DNA of 64,000 bases from contig NZ_RFFG01000015.1 in NCBI RefSeq assembly GCF_003696215.1, positions 1 through 64,000 on the forward strand, given 5' to 3'. The notes under the pieces were generated by a model, which worked only from the letters and a program-made list of their open reading frames with translations, was not told the DNA's origin and did not search any database. Origin of the DNA: Actinomadura harenae. GTDB lineage: Bacteria; Actinomycetota; Actinomycetes; Streptosporangiales; Streptosporangiaceae. Position numbers and translations under genes: made by a program. Of the stretch, positions 56,518-64,000 are shown in pieces (position 1 is the first letter of the stretch; each line of letters opens with the position of its first letter).

Positions 56518-57639
56518 GTGGCTGCAGAGGTGGAGATCGGCCGGGGTAAGAGCGGCCGCCGGGCCTACGCGTTCGACGAGATCGGCATCGTGCCGTCCCG
56601 CCGGACCCGCGACCCCGAGGAGGTCAGCGTCGCCTGGCAGATCGACGCCTACCGGTTCGAGATGCCGCTGGTCGTCGCGCCGATGGACAGCGTCGTCTCG
56701 CCCGCGACGGCGATCGCCGTCGGGCGCCTCGGCGGCCTGGCCGTGCTCGACCTCGAGGGCCTGTGGACCCGCTACGAGAACCCCGAGCCGCTGCTCGCCG
56801 AGATCGCCTCGCTGGACGACGTCCGCGCCACCCAGCGGCTCCAGGAGATCTACTCCGCGCCGATCAAGGAGGAGCTGATCGGCCGCCGGATCGCCGAGGT
56901 CCGGGAGGCGGGCGTCACGGTCGCGGCGCGGCTGTCCCCGCAGCGCACGGCCCAGTTCCACAAGGCCGTGATCGACGCCGGGGTCGACCTGTTCGTCATC
57001 CGCGGCACCACGGTCTCGGCCGAGCACGTGTCCGGACGCGCCGAGCCGCTGAACCTCAAGCAGTTCATCTACGACCTGGACGTCCCGGTCATCGTCGGCG
57101 GCTGCTCCACCTACACCGCCGCCCTGCACCTGATGCGGACGGGCGCGGCGGGCGTGCTGGTCGGCTTCGGCGGCGGTTCCGGCCACACCACCCGCACGGT
57201 GCTGGGCGTGGCCGTCCCCATGGCGACCGCGGTCGCCGACGTCGCCGCCGCGCGCCGCGACTACATGGACGAGTCGGGCGGCCGCTACGTCCACGTCATC
57301 GCGGACGGCGGCATGACCAACTCGGGCGAGATCGCCAAGGCGTTCGCGTGCGGCTCCGACGCCGTCATGGTCGGCTCCCCGTTCGCCCGCTCGACCGAGT
57401 CCCCCGGCCGCGGCTACCACTGGGGCTCCGAGGCGCACCACGGCGACGTCCCGCGCGGCACCCGCCTCGACCTCGGCACGATCGGCACCCTGGAGCAGAT
57501 CCTGCACGGCCCGTCCCACGTGGCGGACGGCTCGATGAACCTCATCGGCGCCCTCCGCCGCTCGATGGCCACGGCCGGCTACACCGAGCTGAAGGACTTC
57601 CAGCGCGTCCAGGTGGTCGTGGCCCCGCACGGCCACTGA
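56518..57639 (+). CDS. guaB3: GuaB3-type IMPDH/GMPR family protein
   Basis: A 373-residue TIM-barrel protein lacking CBS domains. IDAYRFEMPLVVAPMDSVVSPATA and IADGGMTNSGEIAKAFACGSDAVMVGSP are family blocks. The loop that carries the catalytic Cys in IMPDH (GSICTTR) reads GSGHTTR here, with His223 in place of the Cys, as in other actinobacterial GuaB3 sequences I know. It is therefore not expected to be an IMP dehydrogenase by the normal route; mycobacterial GuaB3 is known to lack that activity. GTG 56518 start. Confidence 0.92.
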   Translation: MAAEVEIGRGKSGRRAYAFDEIGIVPSRRTRDPEEVSVAWQIDAYRFEMPLVVAPMDSVVSPATAIAVGRLGGLAVLDLEGLWTRYENPEPLLAEIASLDDVRATQRLQEIYSAPIKEELIGRRIAEVREAGVTVAARLSPQRTAQFHKAVIDAGVDLFVIRGTTVSAEHVSGRAEPLNLKQFIYDLDVPVIVGGCSTYTAALHLMRTGAAGVLVGFGGGSGHTTRTVLGVAVPMATAVADVAAARRDYMDESGGRYVHVIADGGMTNSGEIAKAFACGSDAVMVGSPFARSTESPGRGYHWGSEAHHGDVPRGTRLDLGTIGTLEQILHGPSHVADGSMNLIGALRRSMATAGYTELKDFQRVQVVVAPHGH

Positions 57640-57659
57640 TCTCTTCGAAGTTCCTCGAA

Positions 57660-57698
57660 TTCGAGCGGCCTCGCCCCCAACGGGCGAGGCCGCTCGAA
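57660..57698. terminator. Bidirectional terminator after guaB3
   Basis: A perfect 17-bp stem (57660-57676 with 57682-57698) and a five-base loop, 20 bases after guaB3 and 54 bases from the converging secreted-protein gene. CGTTGTTA follows. Confidence 0.85.
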
Positions 57699-57752
57699 CG
57701 TTGTTATGGGTGAGGGCCGTCGGAGGGGGCTGGTCGGGCGGGTCGGGCGGGG

Positions 57753-58343
57753 TTACGGGTGAGGGGTCTGGAGGGTGAGGGTGTGCGGGCCGCTGGGGAA
57801 GTGAGGTGATGTCAGGGTCGCGCGGGAGTAGTAGAGGGCGCCGCTGTGCTGGGCGGGGGCGCTGAGGGTGAGCGTGGACGGGGTGCCGTGTTCGCAGTCC
57901 GGTGTGCACCAGAGCGCGTCGACGCGGGCGTCGGCGACGGCCGTCCGCCCACCCCAGCGGTGCCAGCGCAGGTCACCGGCCACGGTGAACTCGTCCAGGG
58001 CCAGCTCACGCGGCTGGATGAGCTGCTTGCCCGAGTCGTCCAGCACATAGGTCACCGGCGCCCCCGCCCTGCGCTCCGCCGCCCCGGACACCGGGTCATG
58101 GACAGGCGAGCCGACGGGGGAGCGGGTCGGCGGGCCGGTGTAGGCGAGGGCGTGGACAGGCGGGCCGGTATGGGTGTGGGCCGGCCGGTCGGCAGGGGTG
58201 CGGGTCGGCGGGCCGGTGGGGGGGTGGGGTGCCGGGATGGTGAACGGCGTGGACAGGGGGTGGGAATTTCCGTGGGCCGCCAGGGGCGGGGGCAGGACGG
58301 TCAGCAGTGCGGTCGCGAGCGCGATCTTGGCAGGTCGTCGCAT
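57753..58343 (-). CDS. Secreted protein of unknown function
   Basis: A 196-residue protein. MRRPAKIALATALLTVLPPPLAAHG is a signal peptide with cleavage near AAHG-N. A linker of Pro/Thr/His with repeated GPPTR/GPPVH units leads to a ~100-residue region with two Cys (LWCTPDCEHG) and beta-rich pattern (VTYVLDDSGKQL, LALDEFTVAGDLRW). No family recognised. Start ATG 58343 follows GGGAGAGG; ATG 58370 is a longer option. Confidence 0.7.
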   Translation of the reverse strand: MRRPAKIALATALLTVLPPPLAAHGNSHPLSTPFTIPAPHPPTGPPTRTPADRPAHTHTGPPVHALAYTGPPTRSPVGSPVHDPVSGAAERRAGAPVTYVLDDSGKQLIQPRELALDEFTVAGDLRWHRWGGRTAVADARVDALWCTPDCEHGTPSTLTLSAPAQHSGALYYSRATLTSPHFPSGPHTLTLQTPHP

Positions 58344-58491
58344 GGGTGGCCTCTCCCGTCGGCGTCCCATTGTCGGTGCGGGGGACGGGGCGAGGGCGGG
58401 CTGACACGCGGGCGGTGGTGGCCCGGGGGTGGCGCACTCCTTACTGTTGGGTAGGAAACGGACCTGACGACCGGGTGCAAGGGGAGACGCG

Positions 58492-60231
58492 ATGACGGGA
58501 TCACCGGTGACCGCTCTCGGGAGCTCGCGGCTCGGGCCCGCCGAGCGCGCGGCGGCGTGGGACGAGATGGTCCGCGAGGAGTACGACGTCGTGGTCGTCG
58601 GCGGCGGGATCGTCGGCGCCGGCGCGGCGCTGGACGCCGCCACCCGCGGCCTGTCGGTCGCCGTCGTCGAGGCGCGCGACTTCGCCTCGGGCACCTCGTC
58701 GCGGTCGTCCAAGCTCATCCACGGCGGGCTGCGCTACCTGGAGCAGTACAACTTCGAGCTGGTCCGGGAGGCGCTGACCGAGCGGAGCCTGCTGCTCCAG
58801 CAGATCGCGCCGCATCTCGTGCGACCGGTGCCGTTCCTGCTGCCGACCACGCACCGGGTGTGGGAACGCGGGTACTTCGGCGCGGGCGTGGCGCTGTACG
58901 ACGCGCTGGCGTTCCAGATGGGCAGCACCCGGGGCGTCCCGCACCACCGGCACCTGACGCGGCGCGGCGCGCTGAAGCTGGCCCCGTCCCTGCGCAAGGA
59001 CGCGTTCGTTGGAGCGATCCAGTACTGGGACGCGCAGATGGACGACGCCCGCTACGTGATGATGGTGCTGCGCACGGCCGCCGAGTACGGCGCGCGGATC
59101 TCCTCGCGCACCCAGGTCACCGGCTTCCTGCGGGAGGGCGAACGGGTCACCGGGGTGAAGATCCGCGACCTGGAGAGCGGCACGACCGGCGAGGTCCGCG
59201 CGAAGCAGGTCGTCAACGCGACCGGGGTGTGGACCGACGACATCCAGGAGCTCGTCGGCGGGCGCGGGCAGATCCACGTCAAGGCGTCCAAGGGCATCCA
59301 CCTCGTGGTGCCGAAGGACCGCATCCACTCGGCCACCGGGATCATCCTGCGCACCGAGAAGTCGGTCCTGTTCGTCATCCCCTGGGGACGGCACTGGATC
59401 ATCGGCACCACCGACACCGCCTGGGACCTGGACCGCGCGCATCCCGCCGCGTCCAAGGCCGACATCGACTACATCCTCGACCACGTCAACTCCGTCCTGA
59501 ACACGCCGCTCACGCACGACGACGTGGAGGGCGTGTACGCGGGGCTGCGGCCGCTGCTGACGGGCGAGACCGACGAGACGTCCAAGCTGTCCCGCGAGCA
59601 CGTCGTCGCGCACCCGGTGCCGGGGCTGGTCCTGGTCGCGGGCGGCAAGTTCACCACCTACCGGGTGATGGCCAAGGACGCCATCGACGCCGTGGTGCAC
59701 GGCCTGGACGGCAGGATCGCCGAGTCCTGCACCGACCGGGTCGCGCTCGTCGGCGGTGACGGATTCCTCCCGATGTGGAACTCTCGGCACCGGCTCGCGG
59801 CGCGCTCGGGGCTGCACGTCGCGCGGATCGAGCACCTGCTGCGCCGGTACGGCACGCTCACCGACGACCTGCTCCGGCTGATCGCCGACAAGCCGGACCT
59901 CGGCCGTCCGCTGGGCGGCGCCGACGACTACCTGCGCGCCGAGATCGTCTACGCCGCGACCCACGAGGGCGCGCGCCACCTGAACGACGTCCTGGCCCGC
60001 CGCACCCGCATCTCCATCGAGACCTGGGACCGCGGCGTCGGCGTCGCCGAGGAGGCCGCCGGCCTGCTCGCCCCCGTCCTCGGCTGGTCCGAGAGCCAGC
60101 GCGACCGCGAGATCGAGTACTACCGCAAGCGCATCGAGGCCGAGCGCGAGTCCCAGACCCAGGACGACGACCAGGAAGCGGACGCCCGCCGTCGAGGCGC
60201 CCCCGACATCGTCCCCGTCACCACCCCCTAA
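58492..60231 (+). CDS. glpD: Aerobic glycerol-3-phosphate dehydrogenase
   Basis: A 579-residue FAD enzyme oxidising glycerol-3-P to DHAP and passing electrons to the quinone pool at the membrane. The FAD motif is YDVVVVGGGIVGAGAALDAATRG. SSRSSKLIHGGLRYLEQ, VNATGVWTDD, GKFTTYRVMAKDAID are family blocks. A C-terminal polar tail (EADARRRGAPD) is extra. GGGGAG precedes the ATG. Its stop TAA is inside a 17-base tandem duplication. Confidence 0.97.
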   Translation: MTGSPVTALGSSRLGPAERAAAWDEMVREEYDVVVVGGGIVGAGAALDAATRGLSVAVVEARDFASGTSSRSSKLIHGGLRYLEQYNFELVREALTERSLLLQQIAPHLVRPVPFLLPTTHRVWERGYFGAGVALYDALAFQMGSTRGVPHHRHLTRRGALKLAPSLRKDAFVGAIQYWDAQMDDARYVMMVLRTAAEYGARISSRTQVTGFLREGERVTGVKIRDLESGTTGEVRAKQVVNATGVWTDDIQELVGGRGQIHVKASKGIHLVVPKDRIHSATGIILRTEKSVLFVIPWGRHWIIGTTDTAWDLDRAHPAASKADIDYILDHVNSVLNTPLTHDDVEGVYAGLRPLLTGETDETSKLSREHVVAHPVPGLVLVAGGKFTTYRVMAKDAIDAVVHGLDGRIAESCTDRVALVGGDGFLPMWNSRHRLAARSGLHVARIEHLLRRYGTLTDDLLRLIADKPDLGRPLGGADDYLRAEIVYAATHEGARHLNDVLARRTRISIETWDRGVGVAEEAAGLLAPVLGWSESQRDREIEYYRKRIEAERESQTQDDDQEADARRRGAPDIVPVTTP

Positions 60232-60256
60232 CCCCCACCACCCCCTAACCCCCACC
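60223..60256 (+). repeat. 17-bp tandem duplication across the glpD stop
   Basis: ACCCCCTAACCCCCACC occurs twice in succession (60223-60239 and 60240-60256). The TAA of glpD (60229-60231) is in copy one, so the duplication is a neutral downstream addition. The motif is C-rich with TAA between C-runs. Confidence 0.85.
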
Positions 60257-60290
60257 ATCCCCTCACCCTCTTCCCGCCGCCCCGCCCGCC

Positions 60291-60383
60291 CGTTCTGCCA
60301 GGTCCGCCCGCCCGTCCCGCCCGTTCTGCCAGGTCCGCCCGCCCGTCCCGCCCGTCCTGCCAGGTCCGCCCGCTCGCCCGGCT
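60291..60383 (+). repeat. 31-bp tandem repeat, three copies
   Basis: Units start at 60291, 60322 and 60353. The first two are identical; the third is diverged in its second half. The gap 60232-60796 has no gene. A C-poor, G/T-rich stretch (60632-60760) follows, ending in a TAATGT box (60754-60759) that could be the -10 of the next gene. Confidence 0.85.
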
Positions 60384-60796
60384 GCCAGGCCCGCCTGCCT
60401 GGCCGGCTCACCGGCCGGGCCGACGGGTGGGCCGGCGGGTGGCTCAGCGCCCGCGGCTTGCCCGCGCCGCGCAGTCCGTTCAGCCGCGCGGTCGCGGGGG
60501 CTGTCGTCCTCTCTCGTTGTGCCCGGTCCGGCCCGCTGGCCTGGGCCTGTCGGGCGCGTTCGGCTCAGCCGACTCACGTGACTCGTCGGGCCGCTTGCGC
60601 TGCTGCGTTCTGTTCGTCGTGTTCGGCCTGGGCGCGGGTTGGGGTGGTCGGTTTTGGGTGGGGTGTAGCTGTTTGTCGGGGTGGGTTGTGGTGGGGCGCC
60701 AGGGGCGGCGAGAACTGTTGGTTTGGGGGATTTTCTTGGGGGGTGATTGTTGGTAATGTCCCGAACTTGTCGTGTTCGGTGGACGTGGGGGGTCTC

Positions 60797-62068
60797 TTGC
60801 GACGTGTCGCCCTTGCCTTGAGTGGGCTGGTCGTTGCGGGCGCGGTGACGGGGATGGGGACCGCTTCGGCCGCGGAAGGCGTGCGCCCGGCGGATCCCTC
60901 GCCCGGCGGGAAGCGGGTCGCGACTCCCGGACGGGACGTCATCGAGTCCGGCAAGCGGGTGTACGTCACCCAGGGGCCGCGGTTCAACCTGCCCAGCAAG
61001 GACAAGCAGAAGGCCGGGGCGCTCGACCTCTACGTCAAGAGCCTGATCCAGCACACGCCCGCGAAGGCGGAGATCGACGTCGCGCTGTTCCGGCTGCGTG
61101 AGACGAGCATGGCCAAGGAACTGGTCGCCGCCAAGAAGCGCCAGGTGCGGGTGCGCGTCGTCGTCGACAACGACTCCCTGTCCCAGAACCGGGACGTCTA
61201 CAACTACCTGGCCAAGAACCTGGGGACGAAGACCAGCGCGTCGTCCTGGATCATGGTGTGCCCCAAGAACCGGGGCTGCATCGCGCCGTCCACCCAGGGT
61301 GTCTGGGGCAAGAACCACAACAAGTTCTACGCGTTCTCGCGCACGTTCGACTCGCGGAACGTGGTCGTGCAGACGTCCGGGAACGCGACCGGCGGCATGT
61401 ACGCGGACTACAACGACGCCTACACGCTCGTCGACACCAAGCTCTACGCGGCGTACCGCAGCTACTTCTACACGCTGGCCAGGCACCAGGCGAACGGGGA
61501 CTACTACCGGCAGATCTGGTCCGGGAAGCGCGCCGTCGCGTTCTTCCCGAAGGCCGCCGGCGACCCCGTCCTGGACGTCCTGAACCGGGTGCGGTGCTCG
61601 GGCGGGACGAAGATCCGGCTGTCCAGCGGCATCTTCAACCGCGCCGAGGTCGCGACGGCGCTGTCGCGGCTGGACGACCAGGGCTGTGACGTGCAGGTCG
61701 TCGCCGCGACCTTCGGGGTGGCCACGCTGAAGGCGCTCTCCAAGCCGGGCAGCCACGGCGGGCCGAACGTGCACTACTTCACGGGCGATTCCGTGAACCG
61801 GGCCCACTCCAAGTACCTGCTGATCGACGGGTTCTACAACGGGGCACGGCACCGCGTCATCCTCACCGGCAGCCACAGCTACACGGTGGACGCGCTGCGG
61901 CACAACGACGAGGCGATGCTGAGCCTCATGGACAGCTCGGCGTTCCCCGCGTACGTCTCCAACTTCGGGAAGGTGTTCGGCGCGGCCAAGGGCAAGCTGT
62001 GGATCCTGCCGGGCGTCCAGTCGCAGGGCAGCGTCCCGACGGCCGGGGCCGGCGCGTCCGACGACTGA
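60797..62068 (+). CDS. Secreted phospholipase D-family protein with one degenerate HKD motif
   Basis: A ~423-residue protein with a signal peptide (LRRVALALSGLVVAGAVTGMGTASAAEG). Two PLD half-domains are visible. Motif 1 (61316-61339) reads HNKFYAFS, with Ser where the family has Asp. Motif 2 (61805-61828) reads HSKYLLID, intact. PLD proteins act on phospholipids or nucleic acids; the substrate is unknown. Start uncertain: TTG 60797 gives the best signal peptide, GTG 60785 or 60779 are alternatives. Confidence 0.88.
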   Translation: MRRVALALSGLVVAGAVTGMGTASAAEGVRPADPSPGGKRVATPGRDVIESGKRVYVTQGPRFNLPSKDKQKAGALDLYVKSLIQHTPAKAEIDVALFRLRETSMAKELVAAKKRQVRVRVVVDNDSLSQNRDVYNYLAKNLGTKTSASSWIMVCPKNRGCIAPSTQGVWGKNHNKFYAFSRTFDSRNVVVQTSGNATGGMYADYNDAYTLVDTKLYAAYRSYFYTLARHQANGDYYRQIWSGKRAVAFFPKAAGDPVLDVLNRVRCSGGTKIRLSSGIFNRAEVATALSRLDDQGCDVQVVAATFGVATLKALSKPGSHGGPNVHYFTGDSVNRAHSKYLLIDGFYNGARHRVILTGSHSYTVDALRHNDEAMLSLMDSSAFPAYVSNFGKVFGAAKGKLWILPGVQSQGSVPTAGAGASDD

Positions 62069-62125
62069 CGTCCGCAGACCGGAATTCCGGGCCGTGTCAG
62101 AGTCGGGCACGGCCCGGACGCGTGA

Positions 62126-62845
62126 TCAGCCCTCGCCGAGGATGAGGCGCATGGCGGTCCCGTACAGCTCGGCCGGGACGCGGTCGGGGTCCAGCAGGTG
62201 CTGGAGGGCCAGGCCCGCGTCGAGGGCGACCGCGAGCGTGGCGCGGTCGCGGGGGGACACCCCGCCCGACTCGGGGAGGTCGCGGGCGAGGTCGTCGCGG
62301 CACTCGGCGTACCAGTCGGCGATCCGCCATCCCGCCGCGTAGTCGCGCATCCCGAACAGCCAGAACTCGACCAGCAGGAGGGCGGTCAGGCGGGCCTGCC
62401 CGCCCTCGTGGCGGCGGCGGAAGGCGGCCGCGGCGCGCTCGTAGCGCTCCTCGGGCGGACGGCCGGTGTCGTGCAACTCCGCGCATGGCAGGGGGCCGAC
62501 GCGCTCGCGCGTGCAGTGCTCGAGCAGGGCGAGGAGCAGGTCGGTCTTGCCCGCGAAGTTCGAGTACACCGCCCCTTTGGTCAGCCCGGCGGCGGACGCC
62601 ACGTCGTCCAGGGACGCGCCATGGATGCCGTGCTCGGCCCACAGCCGCTCGGCGGCCTCGAGCAGCGCGGCCCGCGTCAGCTCGCGCCGCTCCTGCCGCG
62701 TCGCCTTCCGCTCCCCCTGCCCTGGCGAAGGAACCGCGCTCAGCCCGCCTCCGTACGCGCCGGGGCCATGGGAGCCGGGAGTTCGGGGGGTGGTGCTCTG
62801 CCCGGGGGGTCGGTCCTGTTCCGTCGCGCCGCCCGCGAAGGTCAT
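62126..62845 (-). CDS. TetR-family transcriptional regulator
   Basis: A 239-residue regulator. The first ~45 residues are Pro/Gly/Ser-rich. The HTH lies around 60-100 (ALLEAAERLWAEHGIHGASLDDVASAAGLTKGAVYSNFAGKTDLLLALLEH), followed by a helical ligand-binding domain. It is divergent from the GabD2-like gene, which it may control. The ligand is unknown. AAAGGG lies before the ATG. Confidence 0.92.
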   Translation of the reverse strand: MTFAGGATEQDRPPGQSTTPRTPGSHGPGAYGGGLSAVPSPGQGERKATRQERRELTRAALLEAAERLWAEHGIHGASLDDVASAAGLTKGAVYSNFAGKTDLLLALLEHCTRERVGPLPCAELHDTGRPPEERYERAAAAFRRRHEGGQARLTALLLVEFWLFGMRDYAAGWRIADWYAECRDDLARDLPESGGVSPRDRATLAVALDAGLALQHLLDPDRVPAELYGTAMRLILGEG

Positions 62846-62987
62846 GGGGGTTCCCTTTCGTCGGGCACGCTGCCGCCGGGCCCGGGTCGGGCGGCAGCGG
62901 TACGGCCCGGGCGGCGCGACGGCGACGCGCCTGGTGTCTCCTCCTGCGTCCGGCTTACACCGCCCGGACGTTCCCGGTCAGGGCAAC

Positions 62988-63002
62988 TGACCAAGTCGGT
63001 CA
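62988..63002. promoter_or_regulatory. Candidate operator between tetR and gabD2
   Basis: TGACC-AAGTC-GGTCA is an inverted repeat centred in the 264-base divergent gap (62846-63109). It is the sort of site a TetR dimer binds. On the minus strand it includes TTGACC, a possible -35 for tetR, so binding would be autorepressive. Confidence 0.55.
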
Positions 63003-63109
63003 ACCTGGAACGTTCCGTTCCTTCGCAGGTGAGATGTGCCGTATTTCACGGAAAGCAAGTCGTTACTCGTGGGTAGCCACCGGCGGGCGGGGAGTCATAG
63101 TCTGCACGC

Positions 63110-64000
63110 ATGGCAACTCCGACGGTCCCCGCCCCGGGGGCGGCCGCGTACCGGCTGCCGCAGCACAAGATCGACCGGTTGGCCTCCCACATCGCGTCCG
63201 GTGAGGACGCGCCCACGGCGACCATCCCCACCCCCTTCACCGGGGAACCCCTCGCTGTCCTGCCGCTGACCACGTCCGGCGACATCGCGCGCGCGTACGA
63301 GCGTGCCCGGCGCGCCCAGAAGGAATGGGCGGCGCTCCCCGTCCGGGAGCGCGTCAAGCCGTTCCTCGCGCTGCCGGAGGCGCTGGTCGCGCGGCGCTCG
63401 GAGATCCTCGACGTCATCCAGATGGAGACGGGCAAGGCCCGGCGGCACGCGCTGGAGGAGTTCCTCGACGTCGCGCTCTGCTCGCTGCACTACGCGCGCC
63501 GGGCCGAGAAGCTGCTGAAGCCGCAGCGACGCCGCAGCACGATGCCCGGCCTCACGCGCGTGCAGGAGCTGCGCCACCCGAAGGGCGTCGTCGCGCTCAT
63601 CTCGCCGTGGAACTACCCGTTCTCGCTCGGCGCGTCCGACATCGTCCCCGCGCTGCTGGCCGGGAACGCCGTCATCCACAAGCCGGACACCCAGACCTGC
63701 CTGTCCAGCCTGTGGGTGCTGGACCTGCTGGTCTCCCTCGGCCTTCCCCGCGACCTGTGGCAGGTCGTCATCGGCGACCCGGCGGAGATCGGCGACCCGC
63801 TGCTGGACGGCGCCGACTACGTGTCGTTCACCGGGTCCACGCGCGGCGGCAAGGCGATCGCCGAGCGGGTCGCGCCGCGCCTGGTCTCCTACTCGCTGGA
63901 GCTCGGCGGCAAGAACCCCATGATCGTCCTGGACGACGCGGACGTGGAGCGCGCCGCGCGCGGGGCCGTCCGGGCGTGCTTCACCAACGCCGGGCAGCTG
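63110..64000 (+). CDS. gabD2: Succinate-semialdehyde dehydrogenase GabD2-like (partial, runs off the window)
   Basis: The first 297 residues of an aldehyde dehydrogenase. ISPWNYPFSLGASDIVPALLAGNAVIHKPD, FTGSTRGGKAIAE and LELGGKNPMIVLDD (the general-base Glu) match GabD2 (Rv1731). The catalytic Cys should come just after FTNAGQL, beyond base 64000. Substrate is inferred from this resemblance. ATG 63110 has no close RBS; TAGTCT (63098-63103) ends six bases upstream, so a leaderless start is likely. Confidence 0.9.
   Translation, partial: MATPTVPAPGAAAYRLPQHKIDRLASHIASGEDAPTATIPTPFTGEPLAVLPLTTSGDIARAYERARRAQKEWAALPVRERVKPFLALPEALVARRSEILDVIQMETGKARRHALEEFLDVALCSLHYARRAEKLLKPQRRRSTMPGLTRVQELRHPKGVVALISPWNYPFSLGASDIVPALLAGNAVIHKPDTQTCLSSLWVLDLLVSLGLPRDLWQVVIGDPAEIGDPLLDGADYVSFTGSTRGGKAIAERVAPRLVSYSLELGGKNPMIVLDDADVERAARGAVRACFTNAGQL

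Noticed and set aside
60223..60383. CRISPR array or telomere-type repeat
   Set aside because: Units are directly adjacent without spacers, few, and C-rich; no cas genes nearby; a chromosomal end is not indicated.
58501..60411. 636-codon minus-strand frame opposite glpD
   Set aside because: Shadow of glpD.

Overview
This window is one continuous piece of a high-GC actinobacterial chromosome. The most likely source is a relative of Actinomadura (Thermomonosporaceae). This is an inference from several signs: very high GC; rpsD inside the alpha operon (rpsM-rpsK-rpsD-rpoA-rplQ); a DUF397/XRE regulator pair; a DUF1707 protein; a GroEL with a His/Gly tail beside groES; and the order groES-groEL ... 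sigD-like, anti-sigma, DUF5319, guaB, guaB3, which matches the mycobacterial block Rv3418c-Rv3410c. No tRNA, rRNA, CRISPR array, insertion sequence or prophage was seen.

Layout. 1-5.4 kb: end of the S10 operon and the spc operon (rpsC 3' end to rplO). 5.6-8.5 kb: secY-adk-map. 8.6-12.1 kb: an accessory segment lying between map and infA (DUF1707 protein, cyclic-nucleotide-phosphodiesterase-like metallophosphoesterase, secreted protein plus class F-like sortase, helix-turn-helix protein). 12.4-17.5 kb: infA-rpmJ-rpsM-rpsK-rpsD-rpoA-rplQ-truA. 17.6-22.1 kb: three leftward genes for single-pass membrane proteins with long disordered N-termini, one carrying a CAP domain, placed between truA and rplM. 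22.6-25.2 kb: rplM-rpsI and glmM. 25.3-32.8 kb: a small Gly/Ala/Ile-rich protein, a DUF389 membrane protein, a four-gene ABC exporter cluster, and an M48 protease overlapping a second, unrecognised gene.

32.8-45 kb holds cell-wall precursor, cofactor and tRNA-modification genes: coaA and glmS (divergent), the DUF397/XRE pair, nnr, alr, an alpha/beta hydrolase, then tsaE-(repeat-rich membrane protein)-tsaB-rimI-tsaD. 45-49.7 kb: a phosphotransferase, a large repetitive coiled-coil protein and a THUMP-like methyltransferase. 49.8-52 kb: groES-groEL under a CIRCE operator. 52.4-57.6 kb: an ECF sigma factor, its probable membrane anti-sigma factor, DUF5319, guaB and guaB3. 57.7-64 kb: a secreted protein, glpD, a secreted PLD-family protein, a TetR regulator, and the start of a GabD2-like dehydrogenase that runs off the window.

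How the parts fit together: most of the window is translation and growth housekeeping (ribosome, SecY export, adenylate kinase, methionine aminopeptidase, RNA polymerase alpha, t6A formation, guanine nucleotide synthesis, chaperonin). Lineage-specific envelope proteins are inserted at operon joints. The most unusual items are an 11-residue-repeat coiled-coil protein (46093-47712), the three membrane proteins between truA and rplM, the heptapeptide-repeat protein inside the t6A operon, a Cys ladder in the anti-sigma factor, and a set of starts that look leaderless, with TANNNT boxes ending 6-8 bases before the start codon.
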